A stretch of DNA of 64,000 nt from an uncultured Mucilaginibacter sp. (GTDB lineage Bacteria > Bacteroidota > Bacteroidia > Sphingobacteriales > Sphingobacteriaceae), in assembly GCF_946479965.1 (NCBI RefSeq), contig NZ_CAMLHX010000010.1:33564-97563 (forward strand), given 5' to 3'. Positions 35,767 to 43,968 of the stretch are shown one piece after another. Made by a program: the position numbers and the translations under genes. The notes under the pieces are model-generated. The model did no database searches, was not told where the DNA came from, and saw nothing but the letters and a program-made list of their open reading frames with translations. Every line of letters begins with the position of its first letter. Position 1 is the stretch's first letter.

Positions 35767-36642
35767 ATGAAAAGAGCCCGCATTAAATTTTTGATCTTAT
35801 ATTTTTTAACTTTTGCCCCTTGTTATTTAAAAGCGCAGATTAAACTACAGAGCCATGTAATTGATGCCGTCACAAAGACGGCTATCCCCTTTGCTACTAT
35901 CGGTGTTAAAAACAGAATTATTGGTACTGTGGCTGATTCAACCGGAAGGTTCCAGTTATCTATATCCACCGATAGTATTGGGCCCAATAACCCTGTTATA
36001 GTAAGTTGTATCGGGTATACTTCTTTAGAAATAAACGCGCGGGACCTTAAAGACATACAGCAATCAATTGCTTTATCGCCATCTACCACTTTGTTAAGCC
36101 AGGTGGCGGTAAAACCGGCAAAGGTTAAGGTGAAAACGTTTGGCAGAACCGGCAGCTCGGCGTTTATGAGTACGAAAATGATATCTGAGCATAACCATAC
36201 CAGCGACGAGTTAGGCAACGAAATAGGAACGGTAATTAACATAGATAAAAATTGCAGGCTCACCGCGTTTAACATGCATGTTATATTTAACCATTTTGAT
36301 AACGTTAAGTTCCGACTAAATATTTACAGCGTAAAAGACGGCTTACCCGACACGCTGATTATAAAGGATAATATATTATTAGATGTTGGTCACGTCCGTC
36401 AGAAATGGATCAATGTCGATCTTACAAAATATCAGATCTACCTGGAGGGATACGAAAAGGTGGCGGCGGCTATTCAGTGGTTAAAAAGTACAGCCGGGAA
36501 TGATCCTCAAAAATCTTTCAATGTAGCAGCCGTTCCGGCTATTGGCCATTACATCTTATTCAGGGATAAAAGCCAATCAACCTGGTTAAAAGTAGGTGGC
36601 AATTTAAGTATGAATTTTATGGCTGAGGTTTATAAAGACTAA
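35767..36642 (+). CDS. Secreted carboxypeptidase-like regulatory domain protein
   Basis: The 291-residue protein begins with a signal peptide ending CYLKAQIK and then a CarboxypepD_reg-like domain (SHVIDAVTKTAIPFATIGVK ending VSCIGYTSLEI) of about 90 residues. The C-terminal half has beta-rich sequence with aromatic residues and no recognised family. Such domains often mark cell-surface proteins of Bacteroidota. Function unknown. It is divergent from the response regulator gene. Confidence 0.7.
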   Translation: MKRARIKFLILYFLTFAPCYLKAQIKLQSHVIDAVTKTAIPFATIGVKNRIIGTVADSTGRFQLSISTDSIGPNNPVIVSCIGYTSLEINARDLKDIQQSIALSPSTTLLSQVAVKPAKVKVKTFGRTGSSAFMSTKMISEHNHTSDELGNEIGTVINIDKNCRLTAFNMHVIFNHFDNVKFRLNIYSVKDGLPDTLIIKDNILLDVGHVRQKWINVDLTKYQIYLEGYEKVAAAIQWLKSTAGNDPQKSFNVAAVPAIGHYILFRDKSQSTWLKVGGNLSMNFMAEVYKD

Positions 36643-36644
36643 CG

Positions 36645-38099
36645 CTATCGCGCTTTTATCCCAAAAACATCTTTCAAAGCTTTTTTTGCGGCATGATAGC
36701 CGCACATGCCATGCACACCACCACCCGGAGGGGTAGATGACGAACAGATATATAGTCCTTTTGCCGATGTTTTGTACGGCGACCAACGCAGGGCGGGGCG
36801 AGTAAATAGCTGTTTTATATCCTGAATGCCGCCGTTAATATCTCCGCCAATGTAGTTGGGGTTATATTCCTGCATCTGCGCGGTATTCAAGGTATGGCGC
36901 TCAATAATAATGTCTTTAAAGCCCGGGGCAAAGCGCTCCACCTGGTTCTCGATGGCAGCTGTCATATCTTTAACTGAACCATTTGGCACATGGCAATACG
37001 CCCAGCCGGTATGCATACCCTTCGGTGCGCGGCTATGGTCAAACAAGCTTTGCTGGGCAAATAATACAAATGGTTTTTGTGGGGTCTTACCTTCGCTTAC
37101 CGCCAATTCTGCATCAGCTATTTCGGCAAATGTACCGCCCAAATGTACAGTACCCGCGCCGTGGCAAAAGTCATTAACAAAAGGTGCCGGTCCGTCAAGC
37201 GCCCAATCTATTTTATAAACACCCATGCCATAGCGGTAGCGGTTTAGCTGCCATTTGTAAATAGCCGAGAACTTATGCCCTGCAATTTGCAGCATTTGTT
37301 TTGGTGTTACATCAAATAGTACAGCGTGCGATGACGGCAATTGCGATAATGAAGTGATATACATATTCGTCTCCATAACGCCACCTAAAGAGATAAAATA
37401 AGAGCCCAACGCCGCTGCTATTGATGCCGAACCGCCTTTTGCCACCGGCCAGCCTTTCAAGTGGGCACCGGTTATAAGCGCCAACGCGATAGCCGCTGTT
37501 GACCGGTTGCTTAGCGGCTGCATACTGTGCGCCGCCATACCGCCAAACAAGGCCTTTGCCCGTTCGGTAGCGAATAAGGCGGACATTTTTTCTGCACTTT
37601 GCAGTCCTTTTAAGCCAAATTCCGCCATTTCCAACGGATGTTTAGGAAAATGGAACGGGCCCAATACGTCATTCTCAATTAGCGGCCAGCTTTTAACAAC
37701 CGGCGATATAAGCTTCTTGTAAGCCTCTTCGTCGCCGGGCAAATATTTGGCTGTAGTTTGTATAGACGAATGCAAAACGCCGGCGCTGCCATCGTCAAGC
37801 GGATGCGCGCAGGCTACGGATGGATGAATGTACTCTAACCCATGGTCTGCCAACGGCAGGTTCCTGAAAAAAGGAGAATTGATGGCTAGGGGATGAATAG
37901 CCGAGCAAACATCGTGCTTAAAGCCGGGCAGGGTAAGCTCCTTGGTAGCCAGTCCGCCGCCGATATTGGCCTTGCCTTCAACGATCAAAACCGAAAGACC
38001 GTTCAGCTGCATTAATATAGCCGCTGCCAGGCCATTCGGACCGGCGCCAACTACAACGGCGTCGTAATCGCGTTTGGGTAAAGATTCAAAATCAGGCAT
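36645..38099 (-). CDS. CrtI/PYROXD2-like FAD-dependent oxidoreductase
   Basis: The 484-residue protein has an N-terminal dinucleotide-binding motif VVVGAGPNGLAAAILMQ followed by GGGLATKE, and a C-terminal flavin motif SSSTPPGGGVHGMCGYHAAK, as in phytoene dehydrogenase-related proteins (COG1233). Relatives include carotenoid desaturases and the poorly known PYROXD2 group; the sequence DAVVVGAGPNGL and GKANIGGG start suggest the latter. No carotenoid genes are adjacent, so the substrate is open. It ends 2 bp after the convergent neighbouring gene. Confidence 0.8.
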   Translation of the reverse strand: MPDFESLPKRDYDAVVVGAGPNGLAAAILMQLNGLSVLIVEGKANIGGGLATKELTLPGFKHDVCSAIHPLAINSPFFRNLPLADHGLEYIHPSVACAHPLDDGSAGVLHSSIQTTAKYLPGDEEAYKKLISPVVKSWPLIENDVLGPFHFPKHPLEMAEFGLKGLQSAEKMSALFATERAKALFGGMAAHSMQPLSNRSTAAIALALITGAHLKGWPVAKGGSASIAAALGSYFISLGGVMETNMYITSLSQLPSSHAVLFDVTPKQMLQIAGHKFSAIYKWQLNRYRYGMGVYKIDWALDGPAPFVNDFCHGAGTVHLGGTFAEIADAELAVSEGKTPQKPFVLFAQQSLFDHSRAPKGMHTGWAYCHVPNGSVKDMTAAIENQVERFAPGFKDIIIERHTLNTAQMQEYNPNYIGGDINGGIQDIKQLFTRPALRWSPYKTSAKGLYICSSSTPPGGGVHGMCGYHAAKKALKDVFGIKAR

Positions 38100-38207
38100 A
38101 AAGGGTTCAGCTCAGCATAAAAAATAAACAGTTAATGCTAAACAATTATAAGCTGAAATGTTCGAAAGAAAAAGTGGCGAGGGTTGTTGCTGCCGCTCGT
38201 CTATTGA

Positions 38208-38349
38208 CTCACCCGACTTCGCTGCGCTGGTCGACCTCTCTCCGGCTACGCCGCAAAGAGGTTGGGTTTGGTTTTTCTTAAGCGATAGGATCCCCTCTTT
38301 CCGCCGCAGGCGAAGAGAGGGAAGGGCGAGCGAAGCAAGACCGGGTGAG
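38208..38349. repeat. Imperfect inverted repeat element of about 140 bp
   Basis: Left arm 38208-38261 and right arm 38294-38349 both begin or end with CTCACCC/GGGTGAG and with AAAGAGG/CCTCTTT, and between these share long complementary blocks (for example around CTTCGCTGCGC and GCGAGCGAAGC). The loop between is about 32 bp. It fills most of the gap between the oxidoreductase and the PLP enzyme gene and ends 4 bp before the latter's stop codon. Confidence 0.65.
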
Positions 38350-38353
38350 TAAA

Positions 38354-39586
38354 CTACCCCAGTGCCGCAGCAAAATCTGCTATCAGATCATCCTTATCCT
38401 CAATACCTATCGAAAGTCGGATCATGTTATCTGATATGCCCATCTCGGCGCGTTTCTCTGCGCCCAACTCGTTAAATATGGTGTGTGCTACAGGGATAGA
38501 CAAAGTACGCGTATCGCCCAAATTGCTTGACTTTACTACCAGTTGCAACTTGTTTAAAAACGCGAAGCAATCCATGTTCTCCGCCAGTTCAATGCTCATT
38601 AAAGTGCCGTAACCAGAAAAGAGTTTTTTTGCCAACCCGTGCTGCGGGTGATTTTCCAATCCGGGGTAAAATACTTTTTTAACATTAGGATGCACTTCAA
38701 AGTACGATGCCAGCGCCATCGCATTATCGGTTGACCTGTCCATGCGCAACGCCAATGTTTCGGCACCAATTGATATATAGTGAGCTGCTTCGGGTGCCAT
38801 TGTGCCACCTGCGTCGCGCAGTCCTTTTTTTCTTATCTGGGTGATGCCCCATTTTTTAACGTCGCCTTTTTTGTATACGTCGTAAATGTTGGGGTAAGTG
38901 CCCCAATCAAACAGGCCCGTATCAGTAACACAACCACCCAAAGCATTGCCATGACCGCCTATGTTTTTGGTTAGGGAGTTAGCCACAAGTCCGGCTTTAA
39001 CATTTACCGGATTAAATAAGTAAGGGGTGGTCATGGTATTATCTACCATATATAAAATGCCTTTTTGTTCGCACAGGTTGCCAATAGCTTCCAGGTCGGC
39101 TATTTGTGTAGCCGGGTTGGCAATGGTTTCAACAAACACCATGCGGGTGTTGGGTTTTAAAGCATTTTCAACATTGGCTACTGCGGTGGCATCAACAAAA
39201 GTAATGTCCAAGCCCAGATCCATGTACGATTGAAACACGCTGCGGGTATTGCCAAAAAGGTAAGAACTGGCCACAATATGGTCGCCCTGTTTTATCAAAG
39301 CCAATACTGTGGAAGCTATGCCTGCCATGCCTGTTGCAAAGCCAACAGACGCAAAACCATTCTCCATTTGCGTTACCTTGTGCTCCAACGCGCTAACAGT
39401 AGGACTGCCCTGGCGCGAGTACGCATAGCCGCTCGTTTTATTCTGAAAAACATCTACCAGGTCCTGCACATCATCATAACCAAACGTTACCGAAGTATGG
39501 ATGGGTTTATGCAAAGCGCCATGCTCCGGTTTTTGTAAACGGTCTGAGTGCAGCAGGGTAGTAGTAAAGCCTTTTTTTGTTGTCAT
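38354..39586 (-). CDS. Cystathionine gamma-synthase family PLP enzyme
   Basis: This 410-residue Cys/Met-metabolism PLP enzyme has YSRQGSPTVSALE, the PLP-ring region ASSYLFGNTRSVFQ, VDNTMTTPYLFNP, and the Schiff-base Lys in VANSLTKNIGGHGNALGG. The sequence group includes O-acetyl/O-succinylhomoserine sulfhydrylase, methionine gamma-lyase and cystathionine gamma-synthase; specificity cannot be told by eye. It starts with a signal-free cytoplasmic N terminus and stands alone. Confidence 0.85.
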   Translation of the reverse strand: MTTKKGFTTTLLHSDRLQKPEHGALHKPIHTSVTFGYDDVQDLVDVFQNKTSGYAYSRQGSPTVSALEHKVTQMENGFASVGFATGMAGIASTVLALIKQGDHIVASSYLFGNTRSVFQSYMDLGLDITFVDATAVANVENALKPNTRMVFVETIANPATQIADLEAIGNLCEQKGILYMVDNTMTTPYLFNPVNVKAGLVANSLTKNIGGHGNALGGCVTDTGLFDWGTYPNIYDVYKKGDVKKWGITQIRKKGLRDAGGTMAPEAAHYISIGAETLALRMDRSTDNAMALASYFEVHPNVKKVFYPGLENHPQHGLAKKLFSGYGTLMSIELAENMDCFAFLNKLQLVVKSSNLGDTRTLSIPVAHTIFNELGAEKRAEMGISDNMIRLSIGIEDKDDLIADFAAALG

Positions 39587-39703
39587 TATCTTATTCGGTT
39601 ATCACAAAATCAACGGCACGAACTTAGTGGTTTTTGCGCTAATTTTTTAATGATTTGAGAGGATATGACATTAGTAAAATGGTTGATCAGTATATTTATC
39701 ATT

Positions 39704-39732
39704 ATAGCGATGGGTTTCAAACCCATCGCTAT
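39704..39732. repeat. REP palindrome E, complete copy remote from the RAYT gene
   Basis: Perfect 14-bp arms ATAGCGATGGGTTT (39704-39717) and AAACCCATCGCTAT (39719-39732) surround a single C. It stands alone in the intergenic gap, 13 kb from the transposase gene. Confidence 0.9.
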
Positions 39733-39810
39733 GGAGAAAGCCATTGCGCACGACGTGAGTAAACTGATTTTAAATAATCGGTAACTGCAGTGGCCAGATG
39801 TTGAACAATT

Positions 39811-40329
39811 CTATTTTTTCGTCATTTCAACAGAGCTAAAGAAAACTTCATTGTTTTGAGTAATAATGTTAAGGGGAACCAGACAGGCAAGTGTGTACAT
39901 TTTACTGCCAATTAATATCATTCGCATCAATAAAGTGCTTTTTGTAGTATTTTCAGTTGCTGTTAAGTTATAGGAAGTATAAGAATTCCACTTGCCAACT
40001 GTTATTGGCCCAAAAGTGTAGTTTGTTTTTGAGGAGGCTATGCCCATCCGCAACTGGTCTGCAAATGCCTGGGTGTCTTTTACCGGCGCCAGGGTTGCCG
40101 AATCTAGTTTAGCCAGAAGTTTATAATCTACTAAAGTAGTGCTGTATTTAATGCTATCATTTGCTTTAACCAGATAACTATCAACGCCATTCTTAGTCAC
40201 CGTTTCAGGGTTGGTGGGAAATTTTACCGATAATTTTTCATCAAGTTTTTTTGTTATCCAATTGGTTTGGGATTTAGCTGCTGCCGATAGCATCAGCAGG
40301 CATAACATAAGGTGATAGGTTTTTTTCAC
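39811..40329 (-). CDS. Secreted protein of unknown function, 172 residues
   Basis: The protein has a signal peptide (MKKTYHLMLCLLMLSAAAKSQ) and a mature part with alternating strands and helices, for example KLDEKLSVKFPTNPETV near its start and a hydrophobic LLMRMILIGSKMYTLACLVP near the end. The start codon is GTG at 40329. I do not recognise a family; periplasmic location is inferred from the signal. Flanked by REP E on one side and the GTGTTGCA cluster on the other. Confidence 0.6.
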   Translation of the reverse strand: MKKTYHLMLCLLMLSAAAKSQTNWITKKLDEKLSVKFPTNPETVTKNGVDSYLVKANDSIKYSTTLVDYKLLAKLDSATLAPVKDTQAFADQLRMGIASSKTNYTFGPITVGKWNSYTSYNLTATENTTKSTLLMRMILIGSKMYTLACLVPLNIITQNNEVFFSSVEMTKK

Positions 40330-40795
40330 GCTGTTTTATTTTACAGTAAGAATAAATTATTAATTCAACAAATGCAAAATAAGATCACGATCAGCCATCG
40401 TTTGTTTCCGGTCTGGTTATAAGTTTAAAAGTCAAAATCGGAGGCATACAGATGGCGGCTTTTAGTATGTAAAAGCTGTTGCAAAACTGCTTTAAATAAG
40501 GCTGAATTGCTGTATATGCCAACTTGTTGATTAATAATAATTTATGTAAACTCCACAGCTAATTTTCCTGACGAATAAGTCTGTTGCAAAGTGTTGCAGG
40601 TAGGTTATATAACATCTTATAAATTAAGAGATTATGAAAAATTACTGTTGCAAGTGTTGCATATATTTTCTGCAACACCTCGTTTTTCTGGTTTTACGAT
40701 GTGTAGCCTGAAAGATAGCGTTAAACACATCATTTCCATTTTTTATTTATTTTCGCTTCATGTCTGTTTATACTATCCCGCTCAAATACCGGAAG
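40330..40795. other. Intergenic region, about 466 bp, with GTTGCA repeat cluster
   Basis: The gap between the secreted protein gene and the small membrane protein gene holds five GTTGCA motifs plus one inverted copy between 40476 and 40678, listed separately. I see no RNA gene here. A few short frames exist but none is coherent. Confidence 0.6.
40476..40678. promoter_or_regulatory. GTTGCA repeat cluster with operator-like inverted repeat
   Basis: CTGTTGCAA occurs at 40476, 40581 and 40645; GTGTTGCA at 40591 and 40654. The last copy faces TGCAACAC at 40671-40678, so GTGTTGCA and its exact complement form an 8-bp inverted repeat with a 9-bp spacer. The cluster lies about 120-320 bp upstream of the gene at 40796. 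A regulator binding site is the simplest reading. Confidence 0.5.
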
Positions 40796-41164
40796 ATGGA
40801 AAATCTTCACATTGTTTTTTGGATCTTTAAGGACATTGGCTGGTGCCTTATCTGGAAACCATTAGGCATTATGATGATCTTCCCCACGCTGATCATCTCC
40901 ATTGTAATAGCTTGGCGTACCCGCCACATGATGGCTGAGCTTACCCACAACCTGGCTATAACCCTGTGGATATTGGCTAATTCCTACTGGATGTCCACGG
41001 AGTTTTTGGGTATTGACACTTTGACTGTTTATAGTGGTGTAACTTATAAACAAATGGCGCTTATTCCGTTTTTGTTGGGCGTGGCGTGTTTGGCGTATTA
41101 CTATCTGTATTGGCAGCCGCGTAATCCGGAGGTTGACATTGTGGAGCGTGAAGTTGCTGATTGA
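40796..41164 (+). CDS. Small integral membrane protein, 122 residues
   Basis: From ATG 40796 the protein has about three to four hydrophobic segments (ICLIWKPLGIMMIFPTLIISIVIAW region, quoted in part: GIMMIFPTLIISIVIAW; LAITLWILANSYWMSTEFLG; LIPFLLGVACLAYYYLYW). It is rich in Trp and His/Lys at the loops. A frame from 40760 is longer. No family is recognised. The GTTGCA cluster upstream suggests regulation, and its stop is 44 bp from the convergent ligase gene. Confidence 0.6.
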   Translation: MENLHIVFWIFKDIGWCLIWKPLGIMMIFPTLIISIVIAWRTRHMMAELTHNLAITLWILANSYWMSTEFLGIDTLTVYSGVTYKQMALIPFLLGVACLAYYYLYWQPRNPEVDIVEREVAD

Positions 41165-41171
41165 AGAATTT

Positions 41172-41206
41172 ATAAATCCGAAATTGAAAATTCGACATTC
41201 GAAATC
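41172..41206. repeat. Short simple-sequence repeat of the ATTTCGGA type
   Basis: The minus strand reads GGATTTCGAATGTCGAATTT and continues in the same style. The same theme (GGATTTCGGATTTCGGATGT) occurs at 52688. It sits between two convergent genes. Confidence 0.5.
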
Positions 41207-41208
41207 CT

Positions 41209-42828
41209 TCAATCTCCCAACAGCGCCTTCAAGTTCTCCAACGTATCCGCCTCTTCCTTAGGTTTGTCATGCCGCCACCGCAGTATTCGCGGAAAGCGCA
41301 AGGCAATGCCGGACTTGTGCCTGTTAGAGCGGTTAATGCCCTCAAAACCTATCTCAAAAACCAGCTCCGGCTTAACCGTACGCACCGGCCCGAATTTTTC
41401 GAGCGTATTGCGCTTTACAAAGTAATCAACCTTGTTGATCTCCGCATCCGTCAAGCCCGAATAGGCTTTGGCAAAGGGCACCAGCTTGTCGCCATCCCAT
41501 ACGGCAAATGTGTAGTCGGTATACAGGTCGGCCCGACGCCCATGACCCTTTTGTGCATAAACCATCACGGCATCTACTGATAGCGGATCTATCTTCCATT
41601 TCCACCAATCGCCACGCCGGCGGCCCACCTGGTAGGTAGCGCTTTTACGCTTAAGCATAATACCCTCGGCTATCATAGCGCGAGATTGTTCCCGTATTTC
41701 CGCCAGTTCATCCCAGGTGTTGAAGTTGATGAGTGCCGATATCCTGAATACTTCCGCGTGGAGGGTAGCAGCCTGTAGACCTTCCAGCAAGGTCCGTCGC
41801 TCTGATTGTGTTTTGTACCTTATGTCCTCGCCTTTATACTCCAAACAATCATAAGCTATCACCGCCACCGGACTTTCCTCCAGTATCTTCTTACTTATAT
41901 TCTTCCTGCCGATACGGGTTTGCAGCACATTGAAGGGCAAGGGCGCCCCATCTCTGAAACTGAGGATCTCGCCATCTATTACCGTCCCGTCAGGCAGCGC
42001 GTTCAAGAAAGGATGAAGCTCAGGGAACTTCTCGGTTGCTAGGTCCTCGCCTCTGCTCCAGATGAAGATCTGGCCATCTCGTTTTATTAGCTGCGCCCGT
42101 ATGCCATCCCACTTCCATTCGGCCTGCCATTCATCGGCATTGCCTAAAGTTACTTTTAGCTCGTCGGCTGATTTCTGCTTGTCGGATGTTTCCTGTATAG
42201 GGTAAGCCAGAAAAAAAGGGTATGGGCGGGATACATCGTCGGATGCATCGCCCTTTTGGGTCAGTTGCTCGTACGAATAGGTCTCCGGCATCCAGTTACC
42301 CATAATACGGTGGGTAAGCGTGGAGGCATCCAAACCGGTAATGTCTGCCAGCGCCTTTATCACTAAACTTTGCGACACCCCAACTCTGAAGCTCCCCGTG
42401 AGGAGCTTATTAAATACAAAACGTTCCTGCGTGTCCAGCACAGCCCATGCATCGGTCAACCAGAGTTTGCGTTCTTCTTCGGTTTTGTTGCCAAGTGTGT
42501 TTAGCTCCGTCATCCAGTCGGTAAGGGTTTTATCGCTGCTGCTTTGGGTGTTTTGGGGTAACAGCAAAGCCATGGTTTCGGCCAGGTCGCCTACTATGTG
42601 GTAGCTCTCTTCAAACAGCCAAACCGGGATGCCGGTAACAACATTGGCCCATGTTCGGATCTGGGTAGCATTGATCACCCTTTTAGGCTTGCGCCCGGTA
42701 AACAGCGCCAGCATATGCATTTTATCAGAATCGGGCACGCAGTTCAAATAGTCCTTTAAAACCTTTACTTTCTCGTTGGTTTTGTTGGTCTCATCTAACG
42801 ATAAGAAGAGCTGAGCGAAGGCTTTCAT
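41209..42828 (-). CDS. ATP-dependent DNA ligase
   Basis: This 539-residue ligase has an N-terminal DNA-binding helical domain, then the nucleotidyltransferase core with motif I EWKWDGIRAQLIKR (AMP-binding Lys), motif IV IDGEILSF, motif V LKRKSATYQVGRRRGDWWKWK, and an OB-fold C terminus with VFEIGFEGINRSNRHKSG. It overlaps the exonuclease gene by 4 bp (ATGA), a pairing seen in the bacterial ligase/exonuclease/Lhr-helicase/phosphoesterase DNA repair cluster. The helicase and phosphoesterase are not in this window. Confidence 0.95.
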   Translation of the reverse strand: MKAFAQLFLSLDETNKTNEKVKVLKDYLNCVPDSDKMHMLALFTGRKPKRVINATQIRTWANVVTGIPVWLFEESYHIVGDLAETMALLLPQNTQSSSDKTLTDWMTELNTLGNKTEEERKLWLTDAWAVLDTQERFVFNKLLTGSFRVGVSQSLVIKALADITGLDASTLTHRIMGNWMPETYSYEQLTQKGDASDDVSRPYPFFLAYPIQETSDKQKSADELKVTLGNADEWQAEWKWDGIRAQLIKRDGQIFIWSRGEDLATEKFPELHPFLNALPDGTVIDGEILSFRDGAPLPFNVLQTRIGRKNISKKILEESPVAVIAYDCLEYKGEDIRYKTQSERRTLLEGLQAATLHAEVFRISALINFNTWDELAEIREQSRAMIAEGIMLKRKSATYQVGRRRGDWWKWKIDPLSVDAVMVYAQKGHGRRADLYTDYTFAVWDGDKLVPFAKAYSGLTDAEINKVDYFVKRNTLEKFGPVRTVKPELVFEIGFEGINRSNRHKSGIALRFPRILRWRHDKPKEEADTLENLKALLGD

Positions 42829-43877
42829 ATAGTCCCTCCAATCTCTTCAGCCACTTCTTCTCCTTCTGCAGGAGGAGCCGTTGTGGCCTCATCATCCCCA
42901 AACAATGTATGCACCTCGTGTGCATCAAAGCCTATCTCGCTTAAATAACGGGCAAACGGCGCGGTATAACCATGAGTAAGATAAACCTTTTCGCAGCCGG
43001 TAGCATCAATGGCGCTGATAAGACCATTCCAGTCGGCGTGATCTGACAGCACAAAACCGCGGTCGGCCGCCCGGCGGCGCTTGGCTCCGCGTAAAGCCAT
43101 CCACCCGGAACAGTAGCCAAAGCTGTACGGCTGAAATTTGCGCATCCAAGGCGTACCCACTGATGACGGCGGTGCCAGTATTAATCCTTTGCGTACTTCT
43201 TCTTTAGCAGTTTCAGGCGTTATGCGGTGTGTTTCATTTAGTGTGATGCCGTTGCGGCGAAATGCTTCATTGGTGTTTTCGATAACCCCATGAGTGTAAA
43301 CCTTGCCGATGGATAGATCAAGGTTTTGCAGAATGCGTTGCGCTTTACCAAGCGAATAACCTACCAGCACAGTGGCAATATTGTTTTCAGCATTACCGCG
43401 CCACCACTTGTTTACATCATCAAACAACTGTTGCTGGGGCTTCCATTGAAACACCGGCATGCCAAAGGTGCATTCAGAGATAAAGTGATGGCATTTTACC
43501 GGCTCAAAAGGCGCACATACACCATCGTCTTCGGTTTTGTAATCGCCGGATATCACCCAAACCTCTCCCTTATATTCAACCCGCACCTGCGCTGAGCCAA
43601 TTACATGACCCGCCGGATATAAGGATATTTCTACACCGTTCTTCAGTATCCTCTCACCATATTCTATGGTTTGCAAATCAATTTCACCGAGCCTGTAAAG
43701 CAATACCTCTTTTGATAAATGGTGGGCGAGGTACCGTTTATTTCCCCATCGGGCATGATCGCTGTGGGCATGGGTTATAACCGCGTCATCAACAGGTTTC
43801 CAGGGATCAATGTAAAACTTGCCCTGCGCACAGTAAATGCCATTGTCGGTAAACTCTATCAGCGGTTTGCTTGTCAT
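42825..43877 (-). CDS. Ligase-associated DNA exonuclease (metallo-beta-lactamase fold)
   Basis: From Met at 43877 the protein is 350 residues. It has the MBL/beta-CASP metal motif THAHSDHARWG, YPAGHVIGSAQV, ISGDYKTEDDG and a late LSDHADWNGL and YLTHGY, as in the ligase-associated exonuclease family. The enzyme probably trims DNA ends before sealing by the overlapping ligase gene. A longer frame from 43919 adds 14 residues that overlap the terminator hairpin and is rejected. Confidence 0.9.
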   Translation of the reverse strand: MTSKPLIEFTDNGIYCAQGKFYIDPWKPVDDAVITHAHSDHARWGNKRYLAHHLSKEVLLYRLGEIDLQTIEYGERILKNGVEISLYPAGHVIGSAQVRVEYKGEVWVISGDYKTEDDGVCAPFEPVKCHHFISECTFGMPVFQWKPQQQLFDDVNKWWRGNAENNIATVLVGYSLGKAQRILQNLDLSIGKVYTHGVIENTNEAFRRNGITLNETHRITPETAKEEVRKGLILAPPSSVGTPWMRKFQPYSFGYCSGWMALRGAKRRRAADRGFVLSDHADWNGLISAIDATGCEKVYLTHGYTAPFARYLSEIGFDAHEVHTLFGDDEATTAPPAEGEEVAEEIGGTI

Positions 43878-43917
43878 ATAGTAATAACCCTTTTTACTGC
43901 TAATTGGTTTTAAACGC

Positions 43918-43949
43918 AAAAGCCCTCCCGTGTTAGCGGAAGGGCTTTT
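43918..43949 (-). terminator. Terminator of the tail-specific protease gene
   Basis: AAAAGCCCT (43918-43926) pairs with AGGGCTTTT (43941-43949) around a short inner pairing and loop. It follows the protease stop codon by 19 bp on the minus strand and ends in a T-run on both strands. Confidence 0.85.
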
Positions 43950-43968
43950 ATATCAACAGTATTTGCTT

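Noticed and set aside
38158..38352. 64-codon plus-strand frame
   Set aside because: It is made of the inverted repeat element and has no conserved protein features.
40476..40678. CRISPR array
   Set aside because: The repeats are 6-9 bp and irregularly spaced, with no uniform spacers and no cas genes.
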